Source: Herbiconiux sp. SALV-R1
GTDB taxonomy: Bacteria > Actinomycetota > Actinomycetes > Actinomycetales > Microbacteriaceae
Reading direction: 5' to 3'
Length of the DNA stretch: 64,000 nucleotides
Assembly: GCF_013113715.1 (NCBI RefSeq)
Contig: NZ_CP053344.1
Coordinates: 930,001 to 994,000 of the forward strand
Part shown: in pieces, positions 1 to 8,865 of the stretch
Position numbering within the stretch: the stretch's first letter is position 1
How the letters are laid out: each line of letters begins with the position of its first letter
Program-made: the position numbers and the translations under genes
The notes under the pieces: model-generated
What the model was told of the DNA's origin: nothing
Database searches by the model: none
What the model saw: the letters and a program-made list of their open reading frames with translations, nothing else

Positions 1-113
1 GCGAGCTCGAGAACCGCGATGTTGTCGGCCATCGGAGCCTCGGGCGACTGCGAGACCACGGCGTCGAGCAGCACGTGGGCGGCGAGCGTGCCGCCGGGCG
101 GAACCTCGGCCAC
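1..113 (-). CDS. Partial CDS of unknown function, cut by the left edge
   Basis: Read on the minus strand from a GTG at 113, this stretch is open to the window edge and gives about 37 codons with almost every third position G or C, the signature of coding DNA here. The peptide begins like VAEVPPGGTLAAHVLLDAVV and includes APMADNIAVLEL. I do not recognise the family. The GTG lies only one base beyond the 3' end of tRNA-Gly on the same strand and has no ribosome binding site. The true start may be an internal codon such as the ATG at 32, or the message may be processed from the tRNA transcript. Confidence 0.4.
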   Translation of the reverse strand, partial: MAEVPPGGTLAAHVLLDAVVSQSPEAPMADNIAVLEL

Positions 114-114
114 G

Positions 115-185
115 AGGGGATGACGGGAATCGAACCCGCGTAATCAGTTTGGAAGACTGAGGCTCTACCATTGAGCTACATCCCC
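115..185 (-). tRNA. tRNA-Gly (anticodon TCC)
   Basis: The minus strand folds as a 71-nt cloverleaf. The 7-bp acceptor stem pairs GGGGATG (from 185) with CATCCCC, followed by a T discriminator at 115. The D arm contains AGCTCAATGGTAGAGC, the anticodon loop is CTTCCAA (anticodon TCC, reading GGA), and the T arm carries GGTTCGATTCC. CCA is not encoded. Confidence 0.97.
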
Positions 186-302
186 GAGCAGGGTTCTCAC
201 CCGGCACCCGACACATCGTAGTACAGCTTCGGCCCACCTGTGTGCCGGCTCGGTGTCGGGGCCGCACGGTGTGCAGTAGACTTGCCGAGGCCATTTCGCC
301 GC

Positions 303-377
303 CGGGGCGTAGCTCAGCTTGGCTAGAGCGCCCGCTTTGGGAGCGGGAGGTCGCAGGTTCGAATCCTGTCGCCCCGA
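303..377 (+). tRNA. tRNA-Pro (anticodon TGG)
   Basis: This is a 75-nt cloverleaf. The acceptor stem pairs CGGGGCG with CGCCCCG, and the discriminator is A. The D arm is AGCTCAGCTTGGCTAGAGC. The anticodon stem CCCGC/GCGGG holds the loop TTTGGGA (anticodon TGG), and the T arm has GGTTCGAATCC. CCA is not encoded. It lies 42 bp upstream of tig on the same strand and may share its transcript. Confidence 0.97.
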
Positions 378-419
378 CACGAGGCCGAACCTCTCGAAAC
401 CCATCAGGAGACACCCAAC

Positions 420-1781
420 GTGAAGACCACGGTCGAAAAGCTCAGCCCCACGCGTGTGAAGATCGCGATCTTCGTCACCCCAGAAGAGCTGAAGCCCAGC
501 ATTGATCACGCCTACGGCCACATCGCCGAGCAGGTCAACATCCCCGGCTTCCGCAAGGGCAAGGTGCCCCCGGCCATCATCAACCAGCGCGTCGGCAAGG
601 AAGCCGTTCTCGAGCACGCGGTGAACGAGGGCCTCGACCGCTTCTACCGCGACGCCGTCACCGAGAACGAGCTGCGCCCGCTCGGCCGCCCGCAGGCCGA
701 CATCGTCGAGTGGCCGAAGGCCGCCGACTTCTCCGGCGACCTCGAGCTCGCCATCGAGGTCGACGTGCGCCCCGAAATCGAGCTGCCCGACTACGAGGGC
801 TACGAGGTCACCGTCGAGCCCATCGAGGTCGCCGACTCCGACGTCGACGAGGAGCTCGAGCGCCTGCGCAGCCGCTTCGGCACGCTCGTCACCGTCGACC
901 GCCCGGCCGCCAAGGGCGACTTCGCCCAGATCGACCTCGTCGCCACCGTCGACGACGTCGAGGTCGACACCGCCTCCGGTATCTCGTACGAGATCGGCTC
1001 GGGCGAGCTGCTCGAGGGCATCGACGAGGCGCTCGACACCCTCACCGCCGGTGAGACCACCACCTTCGAGGCGCCGCTGCTCGGCGGCGAGCACGCCGGC
1101 AAAGACGCGCTCGTCACCGTCACCCTCAACTCGGTGAAGGAGCGCGAGCTCCCCGAGGCCGACGACGACTTCGCCCAGATCGCGAGCGAGTTCGACACCC
1201 TCGACGAGCTGAAGGCCTCGCTCAAGGAGCAGGTCGAGAAGCAGAAGACCTTCGGTCAGGCTTCCGAGGCCCGCACCAAGATCGTCGAGTCGCTGCTCGA
1301 GAAGGTCGACGTGCCGGTGCCGCCCGCGCTCATCGAAGACGAGGTGCACCGTCACCTCGAGGGCGAGAACCGCCTCGAAGACGACGAGCACCGCGCCGAG
1401 GTCACCGAGTCGTCGACGAACACCTTCAAGACCCAGATCCTCCTCGACGCGGTCGTCGACCGTGAAGAGGTGAAGGTCTCGCAAGACGAGCTCACCCAGT
1501 ACCTGGTGCAGTCCGCCGCCCAATACGGCATGGAGCCCAACGAGTTCGTGAAGATCCTCTCCGAGTCGAACCAGATCCCGGCCATGGTCGCCGAGGTCGC
1601 CCGCAACAAGGCGCTCGCCATCGTGCTGTCGAAGGCCAAGGTCGTCGACACCAACGGCAAGGCCGTCGACATCTCCGAGTTCACCACCCTCGCGGGTGAC
1701 GACGACGAGGGCGACAACCTCCTCGACGCCGCTGACGAGCACGAGGGTCACGACCACGACCACGAGGGTCACTCGCACTAG
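420..1781 (+). CDS. tig: Trigger factor, ribosome-associated chaperone
   Basis: This 453-residue protein is trigger factor, which binds the ribosome exit tunnel and shields nascent chains. The N-terminal ribosome-docking signature GFRKGK is at residues 43-48, an FKBP-type prolyl isomerase domain follows at roughly 165-250, and the helical C-terminal chaperone arms fill the rest. Translation starts at GTG 420, with AGGAG ending 9 nt upstream. An acidic, histidine-rich tail (last 15 residues, [15 protein letters not shown]) follows the conserved fold. Such metal-binding-like tails are typical of SlyD rather than trigger factor. A strong terminator follows at 1798, so the gene is probably transcribed alone or with tRNA-Pro. 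Confidence 0.97.
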   Translation: MKTTVEKLSPTRVKIAIFVTPEELKPSIDHAYGHIAEQVNIPGFRKGKVPPAIINQRVGKEAVLEHAVNEGLDRFYRDAVTENELRPLGRPQADIVEWPKAADFSGDLELAIEVDVRPEIELPDYEGYEVTVEPIEVADSDVDEELERLRSRFGTLVTVDRPAAKGDFAQIDLVATVDDVEVDTASGISYEIGSGELLEGIDEALDTLTAGETTTFEAPLLGGEHAGKDALVTVTLNSVKERELPEADDDFAQIASEFDTLDELKASLKEQVEKQKTFGQASEARTKIVESLLEKVDVPVPPALIEDEVHRHLEGENRLEDDEHRAEVTESSTNTFKTQILLDAVVDREEVKVSQDELTQYLVQSAAQYGMEPNEFVKILSESNQIPAMVAEVARNKALAIVLSKAKVVDTNGKAVDISEFTTLAGDDDEGDNLLDAADEHEGHDHDHEGHSH

Positions 1782-1797
1782 TCGACCCCTCAGACGT

Positions 1798-1831
1798 AAG
1801 GCCCGCATCCTGCACCGGATGCGGGCCTTTC
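1798..1831 (+). terminator. Rho-independent terminator after tig
   Basis: A 13-bp stem, AAGGCCCGCATCC paired with GGATGCGGGCCTT around a short TGCACC loop, ends in TTT. It is built from an inverted pair of the word GCATCC/GGATGC that is over-represented throughout the window. It can also serve the convergent esterase gene, because the stem is flanked by A on the left and T on the right. Confidence 0.85.
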
Positions 1832-1850
1832 GTCGTATGACGGATGCGCG

Positions 1851-2816
1851 TCAGCGCACCCCGGCCAACCAGTCGGCCTGCTTCACCCACTGGTGCATCT
1901 GGCCGCCCTCGTGGCCGTTGTAGGGGTAGACCTCCATCGAGGCCTCGGCGGTGTAGTGGTTGAAGGCGGCGTACACGGTCGAGGGGAGCACCACCGGGTC
2001 CATCAGCGCCACCGAGAACAGGGCGGGAGCCGTCGCCCGGCGGGCGAAGTTCACACCGTCGAAGTAGGAGAGCGTCTCGAACACCGTCGCCTCGGCGTCG
2101 CGGTGCACCGAGAGGTAGCGGGCGAGCTCGGTGAACGGCGCTTCGGGGGTCGCCTCGACGGCGCGGCGGAAGTGGCACAGGAACGGGACGTCGGGCATCA
2201 CGCCGAGCAGGTCGGGCACGAGCCCGGCGACGGCGATCGAGATGCCGCCGCCCTGGCTGCCGCCGGTCACGGCGATGCGGGTGGGGTCGACACCCTCGAG
2301 CGTCTTCACGGCGTCGATGAGTCGCACGCCGTCGGTGAACACGCGCCGGTAGTAGTACTCGTCGGGGTCGTGCAGCCCTTTCGACATGAAGCCGGGGGCG
2401 GCGGGGCCCGAACCGTGCGGGTCGGGGGTGTCGCCGCCGCTGCCCCAGGCGCTGCCCTGACCGCGGGTGTCCATGAGCACGTGCACGTACCCGGCGGACG
2501 CCCAGAGCGTCCTCTCGCCGGCGAGCCCGCGCCCGCCGCCGTAGCCGACGTACTCGACCACCACGGGCAGCGGGCCCTCGGCGTCGCGCGGGCGGGTGAC
2601 CCAGGCCTTCACCGGCTCGCCGCCGAATCCCGAGAAGGTGAGGTCGTCGATGCGGAACGCCGTCACGGGCGTCGTCGCCGGGGTGAGCACCGCCTCCGTG
2701 CCCTGGGCGCGCGACTCGGCGAGAGTGCGCTCCCAGAAGGCGTCGAAGTCGGCCGGCTCCGCCACCTCGGGGCGGTACTCGCGCAGCAGGTCGAGGGGGA
2801 GATCGGTGAACGGCAT
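1851..2816 (-). CDS. Acetylxylan esterase / cephalosporin-C deacetylase family hydrolase
   Basis: This 321-residue alpha/beta hydrolase belongs to the AXE1 family (carbohydrate esterase 7 type). The family removes acetyl groups from xylo-oligosaccharides and related acetylated small molecules. The nucleophile elbow GGSQGG places Ser187. The catalytic Asp is probably Asp273 (LMDP) and the His is His302 (NGHEGG). RGQGS at 119-123 is the family's oxyanion-region motif. There is no signal peptide, so it should act in the cytoplasm on imported acetylated sugars. AAGGA sits 6 nt upstream of the ATG at 2816, and that start codon lies inside a GGATGC word. It is convergent with tig and divergent from clpP1. 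Confidence 0.88.
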   Translation of the reverse strand: MPFTDLPLDLLREYRPEVAEPADFDAFWERTLAESRAQGTEAVLTPATTPVTAFRIDDLTFSGFGGEPVKAWVTRPRDAEGPLPVVVEYVGYGGGRGLAGERTLWASAGYVHVLMDTRGQGSAWGSGGDTPDPHGSGPAAPGFMSKGLHDPDEYYYRRVFTDGVRLIDAVKTLEGVDPTRIAVTGGSQGGGISIAVAGLVPDLLGVMPDVPFLCHFRRAVEATPEAPFTELARYLSVHRDAEATVFETLSYFDGVNFARRATAPALFSVALMDPVVLPSTVYAAFNHYTAEASMEVYPYNGHEGGQMHQWVKQADWLAGVR

Positions 2817-2886
2817 CCGTGGTCCTTCGCGTCGTCGCCGGGGCGTTCTGCCCGGGGCATGACTGTTCTAGCACCTCCGCCGACTC

Positions 2887-2900
2887 TGCCGACGGCGAAC
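2887..2900 (-). promoter_or_regulatory. Candidate ClgR box upstream of clpP1
   Basis: Read on the minus strand this is GTTCGC-CGTCG-GCA, one base from the GTTCGC-N5-GCG core I recall for ClgR sites in Streptomyces and Corynebacterium. It lies 67 bp before the clpP1 ATG, a suitable promoter-proximal place, and clgR itself is in this window at 62793. The match is short, so it is only a candidate. Confidence 0.35.
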
Positions 2901-2966
2901 AGCCGCCCCGCGGCGCGTTCCACCCAGTAGATTCAAACCACTGCAAGCGAATTGGAGCGACAACAC

Positions 2967-3551
2967 ATGGCCGAACAGGCTCTCCCATCCAGCGTCTTCG
3001 ACCGGCTGCTGAAAGACCGGATCATCTGGCTCGGTTCCGAGGTTCGCGACGACAACGCGAACGAGATCTGCGCCAAGATCCTTCTGCTCGCCGCCGAAGA
3101 CCCCAAGCGCGACATCTACCTCTACATCAACTCGCCCGGTGGCTCGATCACCGCGGGCATGGCGATCTACGACACGATGAAGTTCGTGCCGAACGACATC
3201 GTCACCGTGGGCATCGGCATGGCCGCCTCGATGGGGCAGTTCCTGCTCACCTCGGGCACCAAGGGCAAGCGCTACATCACGCCCAACGCCCGCGTTCTGC
3301 TGCACCAGCCGCACGGTGGTTTCGGTGGAACCGCATCCGACATCCAGACCCAGGCGCAGCTCATCCTGAGCATGAAGCAGCGCCTCGCCGAGATCACCGC
3401 GGCCCAGACCGGCAAGACGGTCGAGCAGGTCAACGAAGACGGTGACCGCGACCGCTGGTTCAGCGCGCAGGAGGCCCTCGAGTACGGCTTCGTCGACCAC
3501 GTGCGCGAGTTCGCCACCGACGTCGCCGGCGGCGGCGGAACCGACGCCTGA
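2967..3551 (+). CDS. clpP1: ATP-dependent Clp protease proteolytic subunit ClpP1
   Basis: This 194-residue serine peptidase (family S14) is a ring subunit of the Clp protease. The catalytic Ser88 is in GMAASMG and His113 in LLHQPHGG. The third residue is an Asp in the stretch around 158-164. I chose ATG 2967 because GGAG ends 9 nt upstream; a TTG 15 nt earlier overlaps that site. In actinobacteria ClpP1 and ClpP2 form a mixed tetradecamer fed by ClpX or ClpC. The second subunit follows 48 bp downstream, and clpX is one gene further on. Confidence 0.97.
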   Translation: MAEQALPSSVFDRLLKDRIIWLGSEVRDDNANEICAKILLLAAEDPKRDIYLYINSPGGSITAGMAIYDTMKFVPNDIVTVGIGMAASMGQFLLTSGTKGKRYITPNARVLLHQPHGGFGGTASDIQTQAQLILSMKQRLAEITAAQTGKTVEQVNEDGDRDRWFSAQEALEYGFVDHVREFATDVAGGGGTDA

Positions 3552-3599
3552 TCCCCGCACCGACACCGACGAATTCCTAGAGAACAGGTAAACAGAACG

Positions 3600-4265
3600 A
3601 TGGAAACCCCCACCTTCGGTGCGAGTGCCTACCGCAACGGCACGATGCCGAGCGACCGCTACATCCTCCCCAGCTTCGAGGAGCGCACGGCCTACGGCTT
3701 CAAGCGCCAAGACCCCTACGCGAAGCTCTTCGAAGACCGCATCATCTTCCTGGGCGTGCAGATCGACGACGCCTCGGCCGACGACATCATGGCCCAGCTG
3801 CTCGTGCTCGAGTCGCAAGACCCCGACCGCGACATCGAGATGTACATCAACTCGCCCGGTGGCTCGTTCACCGCGATGACCGCGATCTACGACACGATGC
3901 AGTACGTGCGCCCGCAGATCCAGACGGTGTGCCTCGGCCAGGCGGCGTCCGCCGCGGCGGTGCTCCTCGCCGCCGGCACCCCGGGCAAGCGTCTCGCCCT
4001 GCCGAACGCTCGCATCCTCATCCACCAGCCGGCCACCGGTCAGGGTGGCGGCCAGGCCTCCGACATCGAGATCCAGGCCCGCGAGATCCTGCGCATGCGT
4101 ACCTGGCTCGAGGGAACGCTCTCCAAGCACTCCAAGCGCTCGCTCGACGAGGTCAACAAAGACATCGACCGCGACAAGATCCTCTCCGCCGACGAGGCCC
4201 TCGAATACGGCCTCATCGACCAGGTGCTCACCTCCCGCAAGGCGGTCCCCGCCCTGGTCAGCTAG
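3600..4265 (+). CDS. clpP2: ATP-dependent Clp protease proteolytic subunit ClpP2
   Basis: This is the second ClpP subunit, 221 residues. Catalytic Ser117 lies in GQAASAAA and His142 in LIHQPATG. An N-terminal extension of about 25 residues relative to ClpP1 resembles the processed propeptide of ClpP2 proteins. It shares the INSPGGS motif with ClpP1 and is the usual partner in the ClpP1P2 hetero-complex. ATG 3600 is preceded by a purine-rich AGAGAACAGG region. It is co-directional with clpP1 and probably co-transcribed. Confidence 0.96.
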   Translation: METPTFGASAYRNGTMPSDRYILPSFEERTAYGFKRQDPYAKLFEDRIIFLGVQIDDASADDIMAQLLVLESQDPDRDIEMYINSPGGSFTAMTAIYDTMQYVRPQIQTVCLGQAASAAAVLLAAGTPGKRLALPNARILIHQPATGQGGGQASDIEIQAREILRMRTWLEGTLSKHSKRSLDEVNKDIDRDKILSADEALEYGLIDQVLTSRKAVPALVS

Positions 4266-4288
4266 CAGCTGACCGAAGCACCCGCCTC

Positions 4289-5035
4289 ATGTCCGAACAG
4301 GACTGGCTCACCGACAGCCGGGCCATCCGCGAGATCGTCTTCTTCGCGGATGCCCCGGCTGTCGCCGATTCCTGGCCCATGACCGTGCCAGCGGTGGCTC
4401 AGGTGCGCCGCGAGGGCCTCGAGCTTCCGCCCGGCATCACCTTCCTGGTCGGGGAGAACGGATGCGGCAAGTCGACGCTCCTCGAGGGCATCGCGATGGC
4501 GTTCGGGTTCCCCGCCGAGGGCGGCACCCGGCACGGCGGCGCATCGACGCGCGCCAGCGAATCTCCGCTCGGCGAATGGCTGAACCTGCGGCGGGGGCTG
4601 GTGGCGCCGCGGTGGGGGTTCTTTCTCCGGGCCGAGACGATGCACGGGTACTACAGCTACCTGGAGTCGCTGCCGCAGTCGCCTGACGGCGATCTGCACG
4701 AGATGAGTCACGGGGAGTCGTTCCTCGCGTTGCTCGACCGCAAGATCGACTCGCCGGGGTTCTTCTGCCTCGACGAGCCCGAAGCCGCGCTGTCGTTCCA
4801 GTCGACGCTGCGGTTCATCGCTCAGCTCGACGAACTGGTGCGGGCGGGGGCGCAGGTGGTGTGTGCGACGCACTCGCCGGTGTTGGCGGCGCTGCCGGGG
4901 GCGACGATTCTCGAGCTCGGGGAGTGGGGCATTCGGGAGACGACGTGGGAGGAACTGGAGATCGTCGCGCACTGGCGGAGGTTTCTCGACGCCCCGGGTC
5001 GGTATCTGCGCCACATCGTCGGTGGTACGGGTTAG
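4289..5035 (+). CDS. AAA/ABC-type ATPase of unknown role, between clpP2 and clpX
   Basis: This 248-residue stand-alone nucleotide-binding protein has the Walker A motif GENGCGKST at 55-63, an ABC-signature-like SHGESF at 140-145, Walker B FFCLDEPEAAL with Asp162-Glu163, and a switch His195 in ATHSP. The arrangement resembles the predicted ATPases grouped as COG3910, related to OLD/RecF-type ATPases, but without a TOPRIM or membrane domain. The start ATG 4289 is 23 bp after the clpP2 stop, and clpX begins 33 bp after this gene, so it sits inside the clp transcription unit. A link with proteolysis or DNA-damage response is only suggested by position. Confidence 0.8.
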   Translation: MSEQDWLTDSRAIREIVFFADAPAVADSWPMTVPAVAQVRREGLELPPGITFLVGENGCGKSTLLEGIAMAFGFPAEGGTRHGGASTRASESPLGEWLNLRRGLVAPRWGFFLRAETMHGYYSYLESLPQSPDGDLHEMSHGESFLALLDRKIDSPGFFCLDEPEAALSFQSTLRFIAQLDELVRAGAQVVCATHSPVLAALPGATILELGEWGIRETTWEELEIVAHWRRFLDAPGRYLRHIVGGTG

Positions 5036-5068
5036 GCTCGGGGGAACACAGCGAAGAGGAGGCTGGGT

Positions 5069-6346
5069 ATGGCACGCATCGGAGAGAGCGCCGATCTGCT
5101 CAAATGCTCGTTCTGCGGAAAGAGCCAGAAGCAGGTTCAGCAGCTCATCGCGGGCCCCGGTGTGTACATCTGCGACGAGTGCGTCGAGCTGTGCAACGAG
5201 ATCATCGAGGAGCGCCTCTCCGAGGCCAGCGAAGAAGCGGCCGGCGAGTTCGAGCTGCCGAAGCCCAAAGAGATCTACAACTTCCTCGAAGAGTACGTCA
5301 TCGGCCAAGACGCCGCGAAGCGCTCGCTGAGCGTCGCCGTCTACAACCACTACAAGCGCACCCGCGCCCGCAACGCCATCGTCTCGGCCGAGGCCCAGGC
5401 GAACGAGGTCGAGATCGCGAAGAGCAACATCCTGCTCATCGGCCCCACCGGCTGCGGCAAGACCTACCTCGCGCAGACCCTGGCGAAGCGCCTCAACGTG
5501 CCGTTCGCGGTGGCCGACGCCACCGCCCTCACCGAGGCGGGCTACGTCGGCGAAGACGTCGAGAACATCCTGCTGAAGCTCATCCAGGCCGCCGACTACG
5601 ATGTCAAGCGCGCCGAGACCGGCATCATCTACATCGACGAGGTCGACAAGATCGCCCGGAAGGCCGAGAACCCCTCCATCACCCGCGACGTGTCGGGGGA
5701 GGGCGTGCAGCAGGCGCTGCTGAAGATCCTCGAGGGCACGGTGGCGAGTGTTCCCCCGCAGGGCGGCCGCAAGCACCCGCACCAGGAGTTCATCCAGATC
5801 GACACGACGAACGTGCTGTTCATCGTCGCGGGCGCTTTCGCCGGTCTCGAAGAGATCATCTCGCAGCGCGCCGGCAAGCGCGGCATCGGCTTCAACTCGC
5901 CGCTCTACAGCAAGAAAGCCGACGCGAACCTGTTCGGCGAGGTGCTCCCCGAAGACCTCCACAAGTTCGGTCTCATCCCCGAGTTCATCGGCCGCCTCCC
6001 CGTCGTCACCACGGTCACGCCGCTCGACCAGGAGGCTCTCATGCAGATCCTCACCGAGCCGCGCAACGCCCTGGTGCGCCAGTACCAGCGCATGTTCGAG
6101 CTCGACGGGGTGGAGCTCGACTTCGACCGCGACGCGCTCGAGGCCATCGCCGACCTCGCCGTGCTGCGCCAGACCGGCGCCCGCGGCCTCCGCGCCATCA
6201 TGGAGGAGGTGCTCGGCCCGATCATGTTCGAGGTCCCCTCCACCGACGAGGTGGGCCGCGTCATCGTCACCCGCGAGGCCGTGCTCGAGAACGCCGCCCC
6301 CACCATCGTGCCGCGCCCCGCGCGCCGCGAAGAGAAGTCGGCCTAG
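5069..6346 (+). CDS. clpX: ATP-dependent Clp protease ATP-binding subunit ClpX
   Basis: ClpX (425 residues) is the hexameric AAA+ unfoldase that delivers substrates to ClpP. The N-terminal zinc finger uses Cys13, Cys16, Cys35 and Cys38. Walker A is GPTGCGKT at 125-132 and Walker B IIYIDE at 186-191. The ClpP-docking loop has the sequence RGIGF in [12 protein letters not shown] 5069 is preceded by GAAGAGGAGG, a strong ribosome binding site. A GC-rich hairpin without a T tract (6380-6399) follows the stop and might end the clp unit. Confidence 0.97.
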   Translation: MARIGESADLLKCSFCGKSQKQVQQLIAGPGVYICDECVELCNEIIEERLSEASEEAAGEFELPKPKEIYNFLEEYVIGQDAAKRSLSVAVYNHYKRTRARNAIVSAEAQANEVEIAKSNILLIGPTGCGKTYLAQTLAKRLNVPFAVADATALTEAGYVGEDVENILLKLIQAADYDVKRAETGIIYIDEVDKIARKAENPSITRDVSGEGVQQALLKILEGTVASVPPQGGRKHPHQEFIQIDTTNVLFIVAGAFAGLEEIISQRAGKRGIGFNSPLYSKKADANLFGEVLPEDLHKFGLIPEFIGRLPVVTTVTPLDQEALMQILTEPRNALVRQYQRMFELDGVELDFDRDALEAIADLAVLRQTGARGLRAIMEEVLGPIMFEVPSTDEVGRVIVTREAVLENAAPTIVPRPARREEKSA

Positions 6347-6447
6347 CCCTCCCGTCAGTCCGCCACCCCAGCGGGCTCCCGCCGGCTCCAGGGCCGGCGT
6401 GAACCGAGCGGCGGCCGACACCGCCCGGCCCACCGGAGGCACCCATC

Positions 6448-7629
6448 ATCCAGCCCATCTCCGCCGGCATCGTCGCGGCCATCACCGGCTTCGCGAGCTC
6501 GTTCGTGCTCGTTGTCGCGGGTCTCCACGCCGTCGGCGCCACCGACGCCGAAGCGGCGAGCGGACTTCTCGTCGTCTGCGTCGTCAGCGGACTGTGCTGC
6601 ATCATCCTCGCCGCCACCTTCCGCATGCCCATCTCGTTCGCCTGGTCGACACCCGGTGCCGCCCTCCTGGTCGCCGCCTCCGCCACCACGAACGACTTCA
6701 GGGCCGCCACCGGCGCGTTCCTCGTCTGCGGAGCGCTCATCGTGCTCTGCGGCCTGTGGCCCGCCCTCGGGCGCGCCATCACGAGCATCCCGCGCCCGCT
6801 GGCGAGCGCGATGCTCGCGGGCATCCTCTTCCCCATCTGCCTCGCACCCATCACCGCCGCCGTCGAGATACCCCTGCTGGCACTGCCGGTGATCGTCACC
6901 TGGCTCGTGCTGTTCCGCTTCGCGCCCCGCTGGGCGGTGCCGGCCGCCATGGTCGTCGCCGCGATCGGCATCGGCGTCTCGGCGGGCAGCGGCTGGCTGA
7001 ACGATGCGAGCCTGGCACCCCAGGTGACCTTCGTCGCCCCCGTGTTCGACCCGCTCGTCATCGTGAGCCTCGGCCTGCCCCTGTTCATCGTCACCATGGC
7101 AGGCCAGAACGTGCCGGGCTTCGCCGTCATGTCGACCTTCGGTTACACCGTGCCGCCGCGCCCGGCCCTGCTCGCCTCCGGCATCGGCACCATGGCCGGT
7201 TCCTTCTTCGGTGGCCACGCCGTGAACCTCGCCGCCATCACCGCGGCCATCATGGCGGGCCCCGACTCGCACCCCGACCGCTCGAAGCGCTGGATCGCCA
7301 CCGTCACCTCCGGCATCGGCTTCGTGGTCTTCGGGCTCTCCGCCGGCGTCGCCACCGCCCTCATCTCGGCGGCACCCCCGGTGCTCATCACCGCCGTCGC
7401 CGGGCTGGCCCTCCTCGGCGCGCTGGTGACGGCCGTGTCGAGCGCCATCGAGGTGCCGGCCCACCGCATCCCGGCCATCGCCACCTTCCTCGTCACCGCA
7501 TCCGGAGTGACCATCGCGAGCATCGGCTCGGCGTTCTGGGGCCTCCTGGTGGGCGGTGTGATCATGCTCTGGACAGCCTTCCCCCGGCGGCGCACCGCCG
7601 CGCCCGCCACCGTCGACCCGAAAGGATGA
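6448..7629 (+). CDS. BenE-family benzoate/H+ symporter-like membrane transporter, probable ATC start
   Basis: This is a polytopic inner-membrane protein of the benzoate:H+ symporter (BenE) family, about 393 residues with roughly 11-12 hydrophobic segments. The transported compound cannot be told from sequence. Homology should begin at the QPISAGIVAAITGF segment, the first membrane helix, but no ATG, GTG, TTG or CTG exists in frame between the stop at 6400 and GTG 6505, which would cut that helix. GGAGG at 6435-6439 lies 8 nt before an ATC at 6448 (or 5 nt before ATC 6445), so AUC is the likely initiator. The conservative alternative is 6505..7629 (374 aa). The stop overlaps the region before the next gene. 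Confidence 0.75.
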   Translation: MQPISAGIVAAITGFASSFVLVVAGLHAVGATDAEAASGLLVVCVVSGLCCIILAATFRMPISFAWSTPGAALLVAASATTNDFRAATGAFLVCGALIVLCGLWPALGRAITSIPRPLASAMLAGILFPICLAPITAAVEIPLLALPVIVTWLVLFRFAPRWAVPAAMVVAAIGIGVSAGSGWLNDASLAPQVTFVAPVFDPLVIVSLGLPLFIVTMAGQNVPGFAVMSTFGYTVPPRPALLASGIGTMAGSFFGGHAVNLAAITAAIMAGPDSHPDRSKRWIATVTSGIGFVVFGLSAGVATALISAAPPVLITAVAGLALLGALVTAVSSAIEVPAHRIPAIATFLVTASGVTIASIGSAFWGLLVGGVIMLWTAFPRRRTAAPATVDPKG

Positions 7630-7631
7630 CC

Positions 7632-8609
7632 ATGGACCACGTTCGCCTCGGCCGCTCCGGCCTGAAAGTGTCGAGCATCGTGCTCGGCTGCATGAGCTAC
7701 GGCGAGCCGCACCGCGGCCCGCACGAGTGGACCCTCCCCGAAGACCAGGCGCGCCCCTTCTTCGTGAAGGCGATCGAGTCGGGCATCACCACCTTCGACA
7801 CCGCCGACATGTACTCCGACGGCACCAGCGAGGAGATCACGGGCCGGATGCTCGCCGAGCTCGCGAAGCGCGACGAGATCGAGATCGCGACGAAGGTGTT
7901 CTTCCGCACCGGTGCGGGGGCCAACAACCAGGGGCTGTCGCGCGTGCACATCCTCGACGCCATCGACCAGAGCCTGCGCCGCCTCGGCACCGACTACGTC
8001 GACCTCTACCAGATCCACCGTTGGGACGACGAGACCCCCATCGAGGAGACGATGGAGGCGCTGCACGATGTGGTGAAGTCGGGCAAGGCGCGCTACATCG
8101 GCGCGAGCTCGATGTGGGCGTGGCAGTTCCAGAAGGCGCAGCACGTGGCCGAGACGAACGGATGGACGCGGTTCGTCTCGATGCAAGACCAGTACAACCT
8201 GCTGCAGCGCGAGGAGGAGCGTGAGATGCACAAGCTCACGCTCGACCAGGGCGTGGGTGTGTTGCCGTGGAGCCCGCTCGCGCGCGGGCGGCTCACCCGG
8301 CCCTGGGGCACCGACACGGCGCGCGAGGGCACCGATGCGGTGACGAAGTCGATGTACGGGCAGGCCGAGGCGGCCGACCGCGCCATCGTCGATGCCGTGG
8401 CTCAGGTGGCGGATGCGCGGGGCGTCTCGCGCGCGCAGGTCGCGCTGGCGTGGGTGCGTCAGCAGGAGGCGGTGACCGCTCCGATCGTGGGGGCCACGAA
8501 GCCGCAGCACCTCGACGACGCGGTGGCTTCGCTCGACGTCACGCTCTCGGCGGACGAACTCGCCGCGCTCGAGGCGCCGTACACGCCCCGGCTGCCCGAA
8601 GGGTTCTGA
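7632..8609 (+). CDS. Aldo/keto reductase
   Basis: This 325-residue NADPH-dependent TIM-barrel oxidoreductase has the full catalytic tetrad: Asp56 and Tyr61 in FDTADMYSDG, Lys88 in ATKVFF and His129 in YQIHRW. The C-terminal GATKPQHL segment is typical of cofactor binding. It resembles the Tas/IolS-type branch, whose members reduce aldehydes and ketones or sugar derivatives; the substrate is not predictable. AAAGG ends 6 nt before ATG 7632. An alternative ATG at 7626 overlaps the transporter stop, so the two genes are translationally coupled. Confidence 0.92.
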   Translation: MDHVRLGRSGLKVSSIVLGCMSYGEPHRGPHEWTLPEDQARPFFVKAIESGITTFDTADMYSDGTSEEITGRMLAELAKRDEIEIATKVFFRTGAGANNQGLSRVHILDAIDQSLRRLGTDYVDLYQIHRWDDETPIEETMEALHDVVKSGKARYIGASSMWAWQFQKAQHVAETNGWTRFVSMQDQYNLLQREEEREMHKLTLDQGVGVLPWSPLARGRLTRPWGTDTAREGTDAVTKSMYGQAEAADRAIVDAVAQVADARGVSRAQVALAWVRQQEAVTAPIVGATKPQHLDDAVASLDVTLSADELAALEAPYTPRLPEGF

Positions 8610-8622
8610 GCGGGCGCGGGCT

Positions 8623-8865
8623 TCAGCCTTCGGGCGCGGTGACGATCGCCGAGTCGGTCTCGGGGTCGTACTCGACGGTGGTCTCGTCGTCGAGCTCGAC
8701 CACGGGCTTGCCCTCGAGCCAGGTGAGCGTCCAGCTCCACTCGGAGGCGTCGACGCCCTGCTCGGCGAGCTCGCCCTCGACCTCGTAGACCGCGTCGATC
8801 ACGGGCTGGGGGAGCCGCGACGGCGGCTCGTCGCCGACCAGCCACCGGGTGCCGAGCTGGATCAT
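8623..8865 (-). CDS. Small acidic protein of unknown function
   Basis: This 80-residue acidic protein is rich in Glu, Asp and Trp. The middle reads SEWSWTLTWLEGKPVVELDD, with no membrane segment and no motif that I recognise. Its ATG (8865) overlaps the stop of the upstream acetyltransferase gene (ATGA), so translation is probably coupled to it. Codon use matches the neighbours. It could be a family-specific accessory protein of the GNAT enzyme or simply ride on its transcript. Confidence 0.7.
   Translation of the reverse strand: MIQLGTRWLVGDEPPSRLPQPVIDAVYEVEGELAEQGVDASEWSWTLTWLEGKPVVELDDETTVEYDPETDSAIVTAPEG

Noticed and set aside
6505-7629. GTG 6505 as the transporter start
   Set aside because: It would remove most of the first membrane helix and has no ribosome binding site, whereas GGAGG stands before ATC 6448. 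It is kept only as the fallback.
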